NCBI GenBank assembly: GCA_016182785.1
Contig: JACPFU010000040.1
Span: 1-51,109 of the forward strand
Source: Lysobacterales bacterium
GTDB lineage: Bacteria > Pseudomonadota > Gammaproteobacteria > Xanthomonadales > Ahniellaceae
Length of the DNA stretch: 51,109 bases
Direction of reading: 5' to 3'
Shown here: positions 17,916-27,379 of the stretch, piece by piece
Layout: each line of letters starts with the position of its first letter
Numbering within the stretch: the first letter of the stretch is position 1
Made by a program: the position numbers and the translations under genes
Notes under the pieces: model-generated
Seen by the model: only the letters and a program-made list of their open reading frames with translations
What the model was told of the DNA's origin: nothing
Database searches by the model: none

Positions 17916-20900
17916 TCAAGCCGCCTTCGCGGCCTCGACGGAACCCGGGTTGCGGAACTGCGCAAGCAGCTCGGCTTCCCGCGCCTTGGCCTTGGCCAGG
18001 TGCGCTTCCTTGACGTGGCCATAGCCGCGGATGTGCTCCGGGATCTCGGCGATCTGCACCGCCAGGCCGTGGTTCGAGGCGTCGAGGCGGGCGACCAGTT
18101 CGTCGATGGTGCGGAAGTAGTCCTCGACCAGTTGCCGCTCCATGCGCCGCTCGGCGGTCTTGCCGAAGACATCGAAGAAGCCGCCGCGCAGTCCCTTCAT
18201 CTTGGCGAGCAGCTTGAACGCGCTGAACACCCAGGGGCCGTACGCCGATTTCAGCGGCTGGCCTTCGGCGTCCTTGCGCGCGAACAGTGGCGGCGCCAGG
18301 TTGAAGTGGATCTTGTAGTCGCCGTCGAAGGTCTCGCGGATGCGCTTCTCGAAATCGCCGGTGGTGTACAGGCGCGCGACCTCGTACTCGTCCTTGTACG
18401 CCATCAGCTTGAAGGCATGGCGCGCAACGGCCTCGGTGAGCGCGCTGCCGGCTCCGGCGCGCGCGCTCTCCGCCGCGCGCACCTTGGCCACCAGTGCGCG
18501 GTAGCGTTGTGCGTAGGCGCCGTCCTGGTACTCGGTCAGGTACTTGGCGCGCAGGGCGATGGTTTCGTCGAGGGTCTGCGCGAGCCGGCCGAAGCCCTCG
18601 AACGCGGCCGAGGTCGCGAGATGCTCCTGGGCATCGGTGGCGGCTTCGGAGGCACCGACGAAGTCGATGAACGCCGGCGGCGTCTTCAGTGCCGCGGCCT
18701 TCTTCACCGCGGCGAGGTCGTGCGCGGCCAGTCGGCCCCAGTAGAACGCGCGCTTGTTCAGCTCGATCGCGGCGCCATTCAGTTCGATCGCACGCATCAG
18801 CGCGTCCAGGCTCACCGGTACCAGGCCCTTCTGCCAGGCGTAGCCGAGCATGAAGGTGTTGGTCGCGATCGAGTCGCCGAGCAGCGCGGTCGCGAGCTCG
18901 GTGGCATCGACCAGGTCCGGCTTGTCGCCGCCCATCGCGGTCTGCACCGCGTCGACGATCTGCGTCTTCGGGAACTGCAGGTCGGGGTTGCGCGTGAACG
19001 TGCCGGGCATGGCTTCGTAGCCGTTCAGCACGGTGTGCGCACGACCGGCGCGGATCTTCGACATCGCCCAGTAGTCGTTGACCACGACCATGTCGCAGCC
19101 GAGCACCAGGTCGGCTTCACCGGCGGCGATGCGCACCGCGTGGATGTCGTGCGGCGAACGCGCGACGCGCACGTGCGTGGTCACCGCCCCGCCCTTCTGC
19201 GCCAGACCGGTCTGGTCCAGCACCGAGGTGCCCTTCCCTTCGAGGTGCGCGGCCATGCCGATCAGCGCGCCGATGGTGACGACGCCAGTGCCGCCGATAC
19301 CGGTGACCAGGATGTTCCAGGGCTGCTCCAGGTCGGTGCGCACCGGCGGCAACGGCAGGTTGGCGACGTCGATGCTGGCACCCGATCCCTTCTGCTTGCG
19401 CAACGCGCCGCCTTCGATGGTGACGAAGCTCGGGCAGAAACCCTTGACGCAGCTGAAGTCCTTGTTGCAGTTGCTCTGGTCGATCTCGCGCTTGCGGCCG
19501 AACTCGGTTTCCAGCGGCAGCACCGAGACGCAGTTCGAGACCACGCCGCAATCGCCGCAGCCTTCGCAGACGGCGGGGTTGATCCAGGTGCGCTTGGCCG
19601 GGTCCGGCATCTTGCCGCGCTTGCGGCGGCGGCGCTTCTCGGCGGCGCAGGTCTGGTCATAGATCAGCACGCTGACGCCGGGGGTTTCGCGCAGGCGCTT
19701 TTGCACCGCATCGAGTTCCTCGCGGTCGAAGAACTCGACGCCTTCCGGGAAGATCTCCGGGCGCGACCATTTTTCGATGTCGTCGCTCAGCACGACGATC
19801 GTCTTCACGCCTTCCGATCGCACCTGATGCGCGATGTCCGGCACCGTCAGCGTGCCGTCGACCGGCTGGCCGCCGGTCATCGCAACGGCGTCGTTGTAGA
19901 GAATCTTGTAGGTGATGTTGACCTTGGCCGCGATCGCCTGGCGGATCGCCAGCGAACCGGAGTGGAAGTAGGTGCCGTCACCGAGGTTCTGGAACACGTG
20001 CTTTTCATCGGTGAACGGCGCCTGGCCGCACCAGGTGGTGCCTTCGCCGCCCATCTGGGTGAAGGTGTCGGTGCGCCGGTCCATCCAGGTGACCATGTAA
20101 TGGCAGCCGATGCCGCCGAGCGCGCGCGAGCCTTCCGGCACCACGGTCGAGGAATTGTGCGGGCAGCCCGAGCAGTAATGCGCGGCGCGCGGGAAGTTGG
20201 CGCGCGGTGCGGCCAGCTCCCTCTCCTTTTCGGCAATCCACTGCAGCCGGTCCTGGATCGTCTCGCTGGTGAAGAAGCGCGACAGCCGCGCCGCGATCGC
20301 CATCGCGATCATCGCCGGCGTCAGCTCCGAAGTGCTCGGCAGGATCCAGTCGCCGGCCTCGTTGTACTTGCCGACGATGCTCGGGCGCGTGGCGTGGTCC
20401 CAGTTGTACATCGCCTCCTTCATCTGCGACTCGATGAAGCTGCGCTTCTCCTCGACGATCAAAATATCTTCGAGGCCACGCGCGAAGTTGCGGATGCCGA
20501 TCGGCTCCAGCGGCCAGGTCATGCCGACCTTGTAGACGCGGATGCCGATGTCTTCGGCCATGCGCCGGTCGATGCCGAGGTATTCGAGCGCCTGCAGCAC
20601 GTCGAGATAGCTCTTGCCGGTGGTGACGATGCCAAAGCGCGCCCGCGGCGAATCGATCACGGTCTTGTCGATGCGGTTGGCGCGCGCGAACGCTTCGGCC
20701 GCGGCCACCGCGTACTGGTGCAGGCGCATTTCCTGGTTCAGCGGCGGGTCCGGCCAGCGGATGTTGAGCCCGCCCGCCGGCAACTCGAAGTCCTGCGGCA
20801 GCACGATGTCGAGCTGGTGCGGGTTGACGTTGACCGAGGCCGAGGATTCGACCGTCTCGGCGATGGTCTTGAAGCCGACCCAGCGCCCGGTGAAGCGCGA

Positions 20901-21506
20901 CATCGCCCAGCCGAGCAGGCCCATGTCGAGAATGTCCTGCACCCCGGCCGGATTCAGCACCGGCATCAGCGCCGACACGAACTCATGCTCGGAGCCGTGC
21001 GGCAGGGTCGAGGAGCGGCAGGCGTGGTCGTCGGCGGCGAGCGCGAGCACGCCACCAAACTTCGAGGTGCCGGCGGCATTGCCGTGCTTGAACACGTCGC
21101 CGCAGCGATCGACGCCGGGGCCCTTGCCGTACCACATCGAGAACACGCCGTCGTACTTCGCGCCCTGGAACAGGTTGGTCTGCTGCGAGCCCCAGACCAT
21201 GGTCGCGCCGAGGTCTTCGTTCAATCCGGGCTGGAACTTCACCTTCTGCGATTCCAGGTGCTTCTTCGCCTTCCACAGCTCCAGGTCGAAGCCGCCGAGC
21301 GGCGAGCCGCGGTAGCCGGAAATGAAACCTGCGGTATTCAGACCCGCGGCCTGGTCGCGCAGCGCCTGCATGATCGGCAACCGCACCAGCGCCTGCACCC
21401 CGGACAGGAATATGCGCCCTTCGCGCCGCGTGTACTTGTCTTCCAGCGTGTAGGAACGGTCCAACTGCTCGGCGGGTACGGCCATGTCGAGTCTCGGGGG
21501 CAGCAA
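17916..21506 (-). CDS. fused indolepyruvate:ferredoxin oxidoreductase (IorA-IorB type)
   Basis: A 1196-residue thiamine-diphosphate enzyme that oxidatively decarboxylates aryl- or branched 2-oxoacids, passing electrons through iron-sulfur clusters. The N-terminal two thirds is IorA-like: pyrimidine-binding region, then the GCPHNSSTVVPEGSRALGGIGCHYM segment region near 430-460 and the ThDP-binding part with GGEGTTWCGQAPF. A ferredoxin-like module follows at about 645-690 (CEGCGDCGVVSNC and CNKDFSCVKGFC). The last third is the IorB/gamma domain, with ILVTGIGGTGVVTIGALIGMAAH. Such single-chain forms are common in proteobacteria. It ends directly against thpR and is divergent from the ParA-type gene. 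Confidence 0.93.
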   Translation of the reverse strand: MLPPRLDMAVPAEQLDRSYTLEDKYTRREGRIFLSGVQALVRLPIMQALRDQAAGLNTAGFISGYRGSPLGGFDLELWKAKKHLESQKVKFQPGLNEDLGATMVWGSQQTNLFQGAKYDGVFSMWYGKGPGVDRCGDVFKHGNAAGTSKFGGVLALAADDHACRSSTLPHGSEHEFVSALMPVLNPAGVQDILDMGLLGWAMSRFTGRWVGFKTIAETVESSASVNVNPHQLDIVLPQDFELPAGGLNIRWPDPPLNQEMRLHQYAVAAAEAFARANRIDKTVIDSPRARFGIVTTGKSYLDVLQALEYLGIDRRMAEDIGIRVYKVGMTWPLEPIGIRNFARGLEDILIVEEKRSFIESQMKEAMYNWDHATRPSIVGKYNEAGDWILPSTSELTPAMIAMAIAARLSRFFTSETIQDRLQWIAEKERELAAPRANFPRAAHYCSGCPHNSSTVVPEGSRALGGIGCHYMVTWMDRRTDTFTQMGGEGTTWCGQAPFTDEKHVFQNLGDGTYFHSGSLAIRQAIAAKVNITYKILYNDAVAMTGGQPVDGTLTVPDIAHQVRSEGVKTIVVLSDDIEKWSRPEIFPEGVEFFDREELDAVQKRLRETPGVSVLIYDQTCAAEKRRRRKRGKMPDPAKRTWINPAVCEGCGDCGVVSNCVSVLPLETEFGRKREIDQSNCNKDFSCVKGFCPSFVTIEGGALRKQKGSGASIDVANLPLPPVRTDLEQPWNILVTGIGGTGVVTIGALIGMAAHLEGKGTSVLDQTGLAQKGGAVTTHVRVARSPHDIHAVRIAAGEADLVLGCDMVVVNDYWAMSKIRAGRAHTVLNGYEAMPGTFTRNPDLQFPKTQIVDAVQTAMGGDKPDLVDATELATALLGDSIATNTFMLGYAWQKGLVPVSLDALMRAIELNGAAIELNKRAFYWGRLAAHDLAAVKKAAALKTPPAFIDFVGASEAATDAQEHLATSAAFEGFGRLAQTLDETIALRAKYLTEYQDGAYAQRYRALVAKVRAAESARAGAGSALTEAVARHAFKLMAYKDEYEVARLYTTGDFEKRIRETFDGDYKIHFNLAPPLFARKDAEGQPLKSAYGPWVFSAFKLLAKMKGLRGGFFDVFGKTAERRMERQLVEDYFRTIDELVARLDASNHGLAVQIAEIPEHIRGYGHVKEAHLAKAKAREAELLAQFRNPGSVEAAKAA

Positions 21507-21613
21507 AAACGGGCGCGGAGTTTAGCAGCGGGGGGCGGGCTCGCTCCGAACGGATGTTTGGTCCCCGCGCCCCGCAGCCGTTATCTTCGGGGAAACGGCA
21601 GCGGAGATGGGCG

Positions 21614-22249
21614 ATGCGCACGATCCTGATTGCGAGTCCGAAGGGTGGTTGCGGCAAGACCACGGTGGCGACCAACCTGGCCGCGTTCTATGCGACCGCG
21701 GGCAAGGAGACGGCGTTGATCGACTGCGATCGCCAGGGGTCGTCGCTGCATTGGGCGGAGAAGCGCGCGGCCCTGGCGAGCCCGGTGCTCGGGATGCAGG
21801 GGCGGGTCGGGCCGAAGGTGACGGCGAAGCTGCCCGAGGGCACCAAGCGCTGCGTGATCGATTCGGCGGCAGGCATCCGCATCGGCGAGGTCGCCGAACT
21901 GATCGAGGCGGCAGACGCGCTGGTGATCCCGGTGCTGCCCTCGGTGATCGACCTCGAAGCCTCGGAGGCGTTCTTCGCCGAACTCGCGGAACTGCCGGCA
22001 ATCAAGCGCAGGAAGTTCCCGGTCGCGATCATCGCCAATCGCACCAAACCGTGGACGAACGCGACCCAGATGGCGATCGCGCGCCTGAAGGAAGGACCGT
22101 TCCCGCTGGTCGCCGAATTGCGCGATTCGCAGGGCTACGTGCTGCTCGCCGGCATCGGCAAGAGCCTGTTCGACTACCACAGCGAGCAGACGCGTTCGCA
22201 CCAGGACGACTGGGCGCCGCTGCTGAAATGGCTGAAGAAGCTGGACTGA
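21614..22249 (+). CDS. orphan ParA/MinD-family ATPase
   Basis: A 211-residue P-loop ATPase with the deviant Walker A motif KGGCGKTT (residues 9-16), the switch region LIDCDRQGSSLHWAEKR and CVIDSAAGI. This is the compact ParA type used for positioning plasmids, chemoreceptors or other cargo. There is no ParB, HTH or centromere-like repeat array beside it, so the cargo is unknown. Start at 21614 because GCGGAG lies 8 bases upstream and the P-loop then falls at the normal place; the frame is open 20 codons further but lacks homology there. Flanked by a divergent oxidoreductase and a convergent MFS gene. Confidence 0.88.
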   Translation: MRTILIASPKGGCGKTTVATNLAAFYATAGKETALIDCDRQGSSLHWAEKRAALASPVLGMQGRVGPKVTAKLPEGTKRCVIDSAAGIRIGEVAELIEAADALVIPVLPSVIDLEASEAFFAELAELPAIKRRKFPVAIIANRTKPWTNATQMAIARLKEGPFPLVAELRDSQGYVLLAGIGKSLFDYHSEQTRSHQDDWAPLLKWLKKLD

Positions 22250-22259
22250 GCGGCGGCGC

Positions 22260-23498
22260 TCAGGTCCGCACGGTGTAGCCGCGCGTGGCACGCGATGCGA
22301 CCAGCAGCGCGGCAACCAGCAGCACGGCCGCGACCAGCATCGGCGCGCCGGGCAGGCGCAACCGCGCGCCGGGCTCGATGAAGTAGGCGAAGGTCGCGGT
22401 GAACAAGCCCGGACCGAGCAGCCCGCCGACACCCATCAGGCTCGACAGGCCACCCTGCAAGCGTCCCTGCTCGTGCGCTTCGAGGTGCGAGGACATCAGC
22501 GCCTGACCCGAGGGCCCGGCCATGCCCCAGAACGCCATGACCGGAATGCCGGCGAGCATCCAGTAGCCATCGGGCGCGAGTCCGTAGACGACGAAGCCAA
22601 GCGCGCCGAACACCAGGCCGGCGAGCAGCGCGCGGCGCTCGCCGACGCGCGCGACGATGCGTCGCGTCAGCGCCGCCTGCACGATCGCGGAAGCGACGCC
22701 GACCAGGCCGAGCGCCATGCCCACTTCCTTCGGGCCCCAGTGGTAGCGATAGGCGGTGTACAGCACGAAGGTGCTCGGCAACACGTAGTGCGCCAAGCTC
22801 GACAGGAAGTGGACGCTGGCGAGCGGCAGCAGGCGGTCGTGGTTGCGCAGCCACAGCAGCGAGCCGAGCGGGTTCGCGGTCTTCCAGACGAAGCGCGGCG
22901 TGCGCTTCTCCGGCGGCAGCGACTCCGGCAACACGAACAGGCCATAGCAGAAGTTGGACAGGCTCATCGCGGCCGCAACCCAGAACGGCAGACGCGGGTC
23001 GATGTCGCCGAGCACGCCGCCGAGTGCCGGGCCAATCACGAAGCCGATGCCGAACGCGGCACCCATCATGCCGAACGCGCCGGCGCGCTTCTCGGCCGGG
23101 GTGACGTCGGCGATGTAGGCGCCCGCGGTGGTGATGCTGGCCGCGGTGATGCCGGAAATCGCGCGGCCGACGAACAGCCAGGCCAGCGTCGGCGCCAGCG
23201 CCATCAGCACGTAGTCGAGGCCGAGGCCGAGGTTCGACATCAGCACCACCGGCCTGCGCCCGAAGCGGTCGGAGAGCGTGCCGAGCACCGGCGAGAACAG
23301 GAACTGCATCGCCGCCCAGAGCATGCCCGCGTAGCCGTAGAAGCGCACCGCCGTGGCGGTGTCGTTGCCGAGGAATTGCTCGAACAGGTGCGGCAACACC
23401 GGGATGATCATGCCGAGCGCGAGGATGTCGAGCGCGACCGTGATCAGGATGAAGATCGTGGCGGCCTTGCGCGGCGCGGCGATGGCGATTGCGGACAT
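22260..23498 (-). CDS. MFS transporter, TetA-like drug/proton antiporter group
   Basis: A 412-residue inner-membrane transporter with about twelve transmembrane helices. Helix 1 carries DILALGMIIPVLP and the loop 2-3 motif A reads GTLSDRFGRRPVVL, both typical of the TetA/MdtG-like drug:H+ antiporter group; GRAISGITAASITTAGAYIADVTP matches motif C/D of the same group. The substrate cannot be deduced, and annotation as tetracycline resistance would be overreach. The frame runs 75 codons further upstream, but the Met at 23498 directly precedes the first helix. The gene shares a 133-base divergent region with the LytS-type kinase. Confidence 0.88.
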   Translation of the reverse strand: MSAIAIAAPRKAATIFILITVALDILALGMIIPVLPHLFEQFLGNDTATAVRFYGYAGMLWAAMQFLFSPVLGTLSDRFGRRPVVLMSNLGLGLDYVLMALAPTLAWLFVGRAISGITAASITTAGAYIADVTPAEKRAGAFGMMGAAFGIGFVIGPALGGVLGDIDPRLPFWVAAAMSLSNFCYGLFVLPESLPPEKRTPRFVWKTANPLGSLLWLRNHDRLLPLASVHFLSSLAHYVLPSTFVLYTAYRYHWGPKEVGMALGLVGVASAIVQAALTRRIVARVGERRALLAGLVFGALGFVVYGLAPDGYWMLAGIPVMAFWGMAGPSGQALMSSHLEAHEQGRLQGGLSSLMGVGGLLGPGLFTATFAYFIEPGARLRLPGAPMLVAAVLLVAALLVASRATRGYTVRT

Positions 23499-23631
23499 GC
23501 GGGTTCCGGGCAAACAGGGCGCGAGGCTAGCAGCAGCGGCGTGCGCGCGGCAGCCGCCCGGTCGTCCCCTGCCGCACACCACTGGGCCCGCTTGGGTGCC
23601 GCGGCGCACGCGCGACCGGCACAATGCGGCC

Positions 23632-24708
23632 ATGGCCAACCAACCCGCTGTCACTTCTTCCTGGCGCCGCCTGCGCGCGCACCCGATGACCTGGGTGGCG
23701 CTGTTCTGGCTCGCGCTCGGCATGCTCTACGTGCCGCAGCAGCTGATCATGGCGGCGGTACGCGGCGCCAGCGACCCGGACCCGGTGATCATCCTGTCGA
23801 ACTTCGGCATCTGGATTCTGTGGGCGTTTTTCACGCCGCTGGTCTGGCGCATCACCCGGCGCTGGCCGATCCGCGAGGCGCAGGCGGCGCGCCACTTCGG
23901 CGTGCATGCGCTGGCGGCACTGGTGCTGGCTGCGGTGCACCTCGGGCTGATGGTCGCCTGGCTCAAGCTGATCGGGCGCAGCGAGCCGGTGCCGAAGCTG
24001 GTGGTGCTGCAGCTCTCGGGCGTGACCGCGACCAACATCATGCTCTATGCGCTGACCGCGATCGCCTGCCACGGCTATCGCTGGTGGCAGCGCTACCGCG
24101 AGGTCGAGCGGCTGCGCGTCGAGGCGCAGCTGACCGCGCTGCGCGCGCAGCTCGATCCGCATTTCCTGTTCAACACCCTGAACGCGCTGGCCGAACTCGC
24201 GCACCAGGACGCCGCGCTGACCGAGCGCCTGATCCTGCGCCTGTCCGAACTGCTGCGGCGTTCGCTGTCGGGCAGCGAGCAGCACTTCTCGACGCTGGCC
24301 GAGGAGATCGACTTCCTCGAAGCCTACCTGGAGATCCACCACGCGCTGATGCGCGGACGACTGCAGGTCCAGATCGAAGTCGATGCGTCGCTGCGCGGCG
24401 AGTGCGTGCCGAGCCTGTTGCTGCAACCGCTGGTCGAGAACGCCATCCGCCACGGCCTCGCGCCCAAGCGCGAGGGCGGCCGCGTGCGCGTGCAGGCACG
24501 ACGTGAGGACGGGCACATCGCGATCCGCGTGGTCGACGACGGCGGCGGCGCCAGCATGCCGTTGCGCGAAGGCATCGGCCTTGGCAACCTGCGCCGGCGC
24601 CTGCAGGTGCTGTATGGCGGCAGCGCCGCAATGACCGCCGGGGCATCGTCCGCGGGCGGCTTCGAGGTGTCGATCCGCCTGCCCGTGCCACCGCCGGAGA
24701 TCGCATGA
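23632..24708 (+). CDS. LytS/YehU-type sensor histidine kinase
   Basis: A 358-residue membrane kinase. Four hydrophobic segments occupy about residues 18-155. The His_kinase (PF06580) domain has the phosphoacceptor H177 in LDPHFLFNTLNAL, followed by a HATPase with the N-box VENAIRHGLAPKREGG and G-boxes VVDDGGG and GIGLGNLRRRL. All key residues are present. It overlaps the LytTR regulator by 4 bases (ATGA), so they are cognate partners. The start was moved to the Met at 23632, just before the first helix; upstream sequence lacks membrane or kinase features. No extracellular sensing domain is visible, so the signal probably reaches the membrane helices. Confidence 0.92.
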   Translation: MANQPAVTSSWRRLRAHPMTWVALFWLALGMLYVPQQLIMAAVRGASDPDPVIILSNFGIWILWAFFTPLVWRITRRWPIREAQAARHFGVHALAALVLAAVHLGLMVAWLKLIGRSEPVPKLVVLQLSGVTATNIMLYALTAIACHGYRWWQRYREVERLRVEAQLTALRAQLDPHFLFNTLNALAELAHQDAALTERLILRLSELLRRSLSGSEQHFSTLAEEIDFLEAYLEIHHALMRGRLQVQIEVDASLRGECVPSLLLQPLVENAIRHGLAPKREGGRVRVQARREDGHIAIRVVDDGGGASMPLREGIGLGNLRRRLQVLYGGSAAMTAGASSAGGFEVSIRLPVPPPEIA

Positions 24709-25463
24709 CCACGCCGCTGCGCTGCCTGATCGTCGACGATGTCGCACTCGCCCGCGACCGTTTGCGCCGCCTGCTCGGCGCGGTCGAGCAGATCGAGGTG
24801 GTCGGTGAAGCCGCCACCGTCACCGATGCGCTGGAACTGGTGCACGAGCATGCCCCGGACCTGGTGTTCCTGGACATCGAAATGCCCGAGCGCGACGGCT
24901 TCGCGCTGGTGGCGGCACTGCCGCCGAACCTGCGCCCGGCGATCGTGTTCGTCACCGCCTACGACCAGCACGCGTTGCGCGCGTTCGAGGCCGGCGCGAT
25001 CGACTACCTGCTCAAGCCGGTCGAGACCGAGCGCCTGCAACAGGCGGTGCAACGGGCCCGCGCGCGGCACGGCCACTGGAGTCCGGAACTGGTCGCGCAG
25101 CTGCAGCAGCTGGGTGGCGAGGCGCACTATCCGGAGCGGCTGACGCTGCCGGTGGACCACGGCATCCGCCTGCTCGAACTCGACGACCTGGACTGGATCG
25201 AGTCGGCCGGCAACTACCTGTGCATCCGCACCGGCAAGGAGACCCTGATCCTGCGCGAGACGCTGACGCGGATGGAGTCGCGGCTCGACCCGAAGCGATT
25301 CGCGCGCATCCATCGCTCGCGCATCGTCAACCTGAGCCGCGTCGCGCGCCTGCTGCCGCTGTACAACGGCGACCACACCGTGGTGCTCAAGGACGGTACC
25401 GAGCTCGGTCTGTCACGCACCTACCGCGACGCGCTGTATCGCGCGCTCGGCATCGAGCACTAG
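24705..25463 (+). CDS. LytTR-family response regulator
   Basis: A 252-residue DNA-binding regulator: receiver domain (about 6-125) with acidic pocket D11/D12, phosphoacceptor D57 in VFLDIEMPERDG, and the conserved Thr and Lys in VTAYD and YLLKP, then a LytTR domain (about 145-250) with SAGNYLCIRTG, FARIHRSRIVNL and the final LSRTYRDAL. The cognate kinase is the coupled gene upstream. Targets are not visible; LytTR proteins of this type often control the neighbouring or distant membrane-protein genes. The gene ends 29 bases from the convergent YqhA-like gene. Confidence 0.94.
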   Translation: MTTPLRCLIVDDVALARDRLRRLLGAVEQIEVVGEAATVTDALELVHEHAPDLVFLDIEMPERDGFALVAALPPNLRPAIVFVTAYDQHALRAFEAGAIDYLLKPVETERLQQAVQRARARHGHWSPELVAQLQQLGGEAHYPERLTLPVDHGIRLLELDDLDWIESAGNYLCIRTGKETLILRETLTRMESRLDPKRFARIHRSRIVNLSRVARLLPLYNGDHTVVLKDGTELGLSRTYRDALYRALGIEH

Positions 25464-25492
25464 GGTTCGCGGGCCGGAACCTGCTGCCCCGA

Positions 25493-26062
25493 CTAGTGCT
25501 TCGCCTTGTGCGCCGGCGGCGCATTCATCAGGCGGTCGACATAGGCGATGCCGATTGCGGAGAGGATGAAGGCCATGTGGATGGTGGTCTGCCAGAACAC
25601 GCCATCCCAGGTGACCTTGGCCCCGGCGATGCCGATCTGACCGGCCTCGATGAAGGTCTTCAGCAGGTGGATCGAGCTGATGCCGATGATCGCGGTCGCG
25701 AGCTTGACCTTGAGCACGCCGGCGTTCACGTGCGACAGCCACTCGGGCTGGTCCGGATGGCCCTCCAGGCGCAGGCGCGAGACGAAGGTCTCGTAGCCGC
25801 CGACGATCACCATCACCAGCAGGTTCGAGATCATCACCACGTCGATCAGACCGAGCACCGCGAGCATGATCTTCTGCTCGCTCAGCTCGGTGGCGCCAAG
25901 AATCAGGTGCCAGAGTTCCTTCACGAACAGCACCACGTAGACCAGCTGCGCGACGATCAACCCCAGGTACAACGGCAGCTGCAGCCAGCGCGAGGAGAAG
26001 ATCAGCCACGGCAACGCCTGCAACCGCTTCTCTTCGATGTGTTCCGGGGTCTCGCTCATCAC
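25493..26062 (-). CDS. YqhA-family (UPF0114) membrane protein
   Basis: A 189-residue inner-membrane protein of the UPF0114/YqhA family, of unknown function. Four hydrophobic segments are visible: about 24-48, 66-90, 117-137 and 150-176. The family hallmark region [19 protein letters not shown] (about 79-97) is followed by the [19 protein letters not shown] helix. Two consecutive ATG codons can serve as start. It lies about 50 bases downstream of the saccharopine-dehydrogenase-like gene and is read in the same direction. Confidence 0.88.
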   Translation of the reverse strand: MMSETPEHIEEKRLQALPWLIFSSRWLQLPLYLGLIVAQLVYVVLFVKELWHLILGATELSEQKIMLAVLGLIDVVMISNLLVMVIVGGYETFVSRLRLEGHPDQPEWLSHVNAGVLKVKLATAIIGISSIHLLKTFIEAGQIGIAGAKVTWDGVFWQTTIHMAFILSAIGIAYVDRLMNAPPAHKAKH

Positions 26063-26113
26063 GGGTTTCCTGGCAGGTCGGGCGGCGCAGTCTAGCGGCT
26101 CGTCGTGAAGCCC

Positions 26114-27160
26114 TCACCCGTGCAGGCGCACGCCGGGCAGGCCGAGCACGAACTCCGGGCCGACCAGCTGCGAGGGCGTGTAGTAACCGCCCGCCGGGCG
26201 ATGCTGCAGGACGTGGCGCAGGATGCCGAAGGCCGAGTGCGCGGTCAGGTCGTAGCCGTTCGGTGTGGTCAGCACCTTGCGCACCTCGCGCCCGCCGGCG
26301 CTGCGCGCCTCGCCCCAGATGACGCTGCCGGTGCGACCGCGTTTCTCCTCGCTCGGCCCCGGCCCGCGCTTGCTCGCCTGCGCCTTGAGCCAACGCTGCA
26401 CGAAGCCGATCCCGAGCAGCGGTCGCACCCAGTTCAGACGTCGCACGCGAGCCGCAGTGGCGGGCGGTACCGCCATGTACACCTCGATGTTGGGAATGCC
26501 GGTCGAGACATGGGCGGTGTAGACATCGCCCCAGGGAATTGTCATCGCGAAGCGGCGTTCGCCGTCGAACTCGAACTCGCGCGTCCGATACGCGAGCGGC
26601 ACCGTGACCAGCTCGCCGTTGCGACGCACCTTGCCGCCAGCGGCGAGGCCCTCGACCGCGGTCTTGGCGGTGCCCTGGCTGGGTCCGCCGCCGGCATCGA
26701 AGGCAAGCACCAGCTCGTGCGCCTCGGGCAACGCGCGCTTGAGCAATGCCGCCATCGAGTCGGTCGGCACGACGTCGAATCCGGCGCCCGGGAGCACCAC
26801 GATGCCGCGCTCGCGGGCACGCTCGTGCTGCTCGTGGCAATGCTTGAACACGCCGATCTCGCCGGTGATGTCGAGGTAGTGCGCGCCAACCTGCAGGCAA
26901 CCTTCGAGCATCGGCGCCGCGGTGGCCGAGAACGGCCCGGCGCAGTGCAGCACCGCATCGATGCCATTCAGCGCCGAGGCCAGCGTGTCCGGGTGCTCCA
27001 GGTCGAAGATCCGCGCCGGCAGCCCGTGTTCGCGCGCCAGTGCATTGATCTCGGCACTGTTGCGCCCGGCCAGCACCGGCCGCTCTCCGGCCTTCAGCGC
27101 CAGCTCCAGGATCAGCCGCGCGGTGTAGCCGTTGGCGCCGTACAACATCCAGCCGCCCAT
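26114..27160 (-). CDS. saccharopine-dehydrogenase-like NAD(P)-binding reductase
   Basis: A 348-residue protein with an N-terminal Rossmann nucleotide-binding motif G8-A-N-G11-Y-T-A and the typical VLAGRN second strand, as in the saccharopine dehydrogenase/trans-acting enoyl reductase family. Conserved LHCAGPFSATA and YLDITGEIGVF segments follow at about 71-105, and PGAGFDVVPTDS at about 125-136. Substrate unknown. An excellent AGGAGG ribosome-binding site sits 8 bases before this ATG, so the 72 upstream codons of open frame are not coding. It is the third of four same-strand genes (channel, hydrolase, this gene, YqhA), with a 219-base gap before it containing a RidA-like remnant on the other strand. 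Confidence 0.9.
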   Translation of the reverse strand: MGGWMLYGANGYTARLILELALKAGERPVLAGRNSAEINALAREHGLPARIFDLEHPDTLASALNGIDAVLHCAGPFSATAAPMLEGCLQVGAHYLDITGEIGVFKHCHEQHERARERGIVVLPGAGFDVVPTDSMAALLKRALPEAHELVLAFDAGGGPSQGTAKTAVEGLAAGGKVRRNGELVTVPLAYRTREFEFDGERRFAMTIPWGDVYTAHVSTGIPNIEVYMAVPPATAARVRRLNWVRPLLGIGFVQRWLKAQASKRGPGPSEEKRGRTGSVIWGEARSAGGREVRKVLTTPNGYDLTAHSAFGILRHVLQHRPAGGYYTPSQLVGPEFVLGLPGVRLHG

Positions 27161-27233
27161 GGGGAACCTCCTGACAATGGCCGGCAAGTGTACGGGAGGC
27201 GCGTGTGCGTCGCGTTCGCTGCGCGCGGCCGCG

Positions 27234-27362
27234 AAGCACTGGGACGTGTACATGACCCACTTCGGCGCGGTCGGCAGCAAGCCGCCTGCCTCGCTGATCG
27301 GCGTCTCCGAACTCGCCTTCCCCGGCCTGCTGATCGAGATCGAGGCGACCGCGGTCGATTGA
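27234..27362 (+). pseudogene. C-terminal remnant of a RidA/YjgF-like gene
   Basis: In the gap between the reductase and hydrolase genes, the plus strand encodes about 42 residues ending at TGA 27360-27362. They resemble the C-terminus of the RidA/YjgF family: an Asp-Val-Tyr-x3-Phe helix end, then KPPASLIGVSELAFPGLLIE and the closing EIEATAV strand. Codons upstream in the same frame show no RidA sequence, and the N-terminal two thirds of the family is missing, displaced by the start of the reductase gene on the other strand. I read it as a decayed gene end rather than a live short gene. The match is by eye and short, so confidence is limited. Confidence 0.45.
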
Positions 27363-27379
27363 GTCGGCGCACGCACCCG

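Noticed and set aside
17418..21629. 1403-codon open frame on the plus strand
   Set aside because: It lies antisense to the indolepyruvate oxidoreductase and thpR genes, both with clear motifs. Its Arg/Gly/His/Gln-rich composition is the mirror of GC-rich codons; no domain is visible.
22260..23498. Tetracycline resistance determinant
   Set aside because: Family motifs only show the TetA-like MFS group; the substrate cannot be assigned and there is no TetR neighbour.
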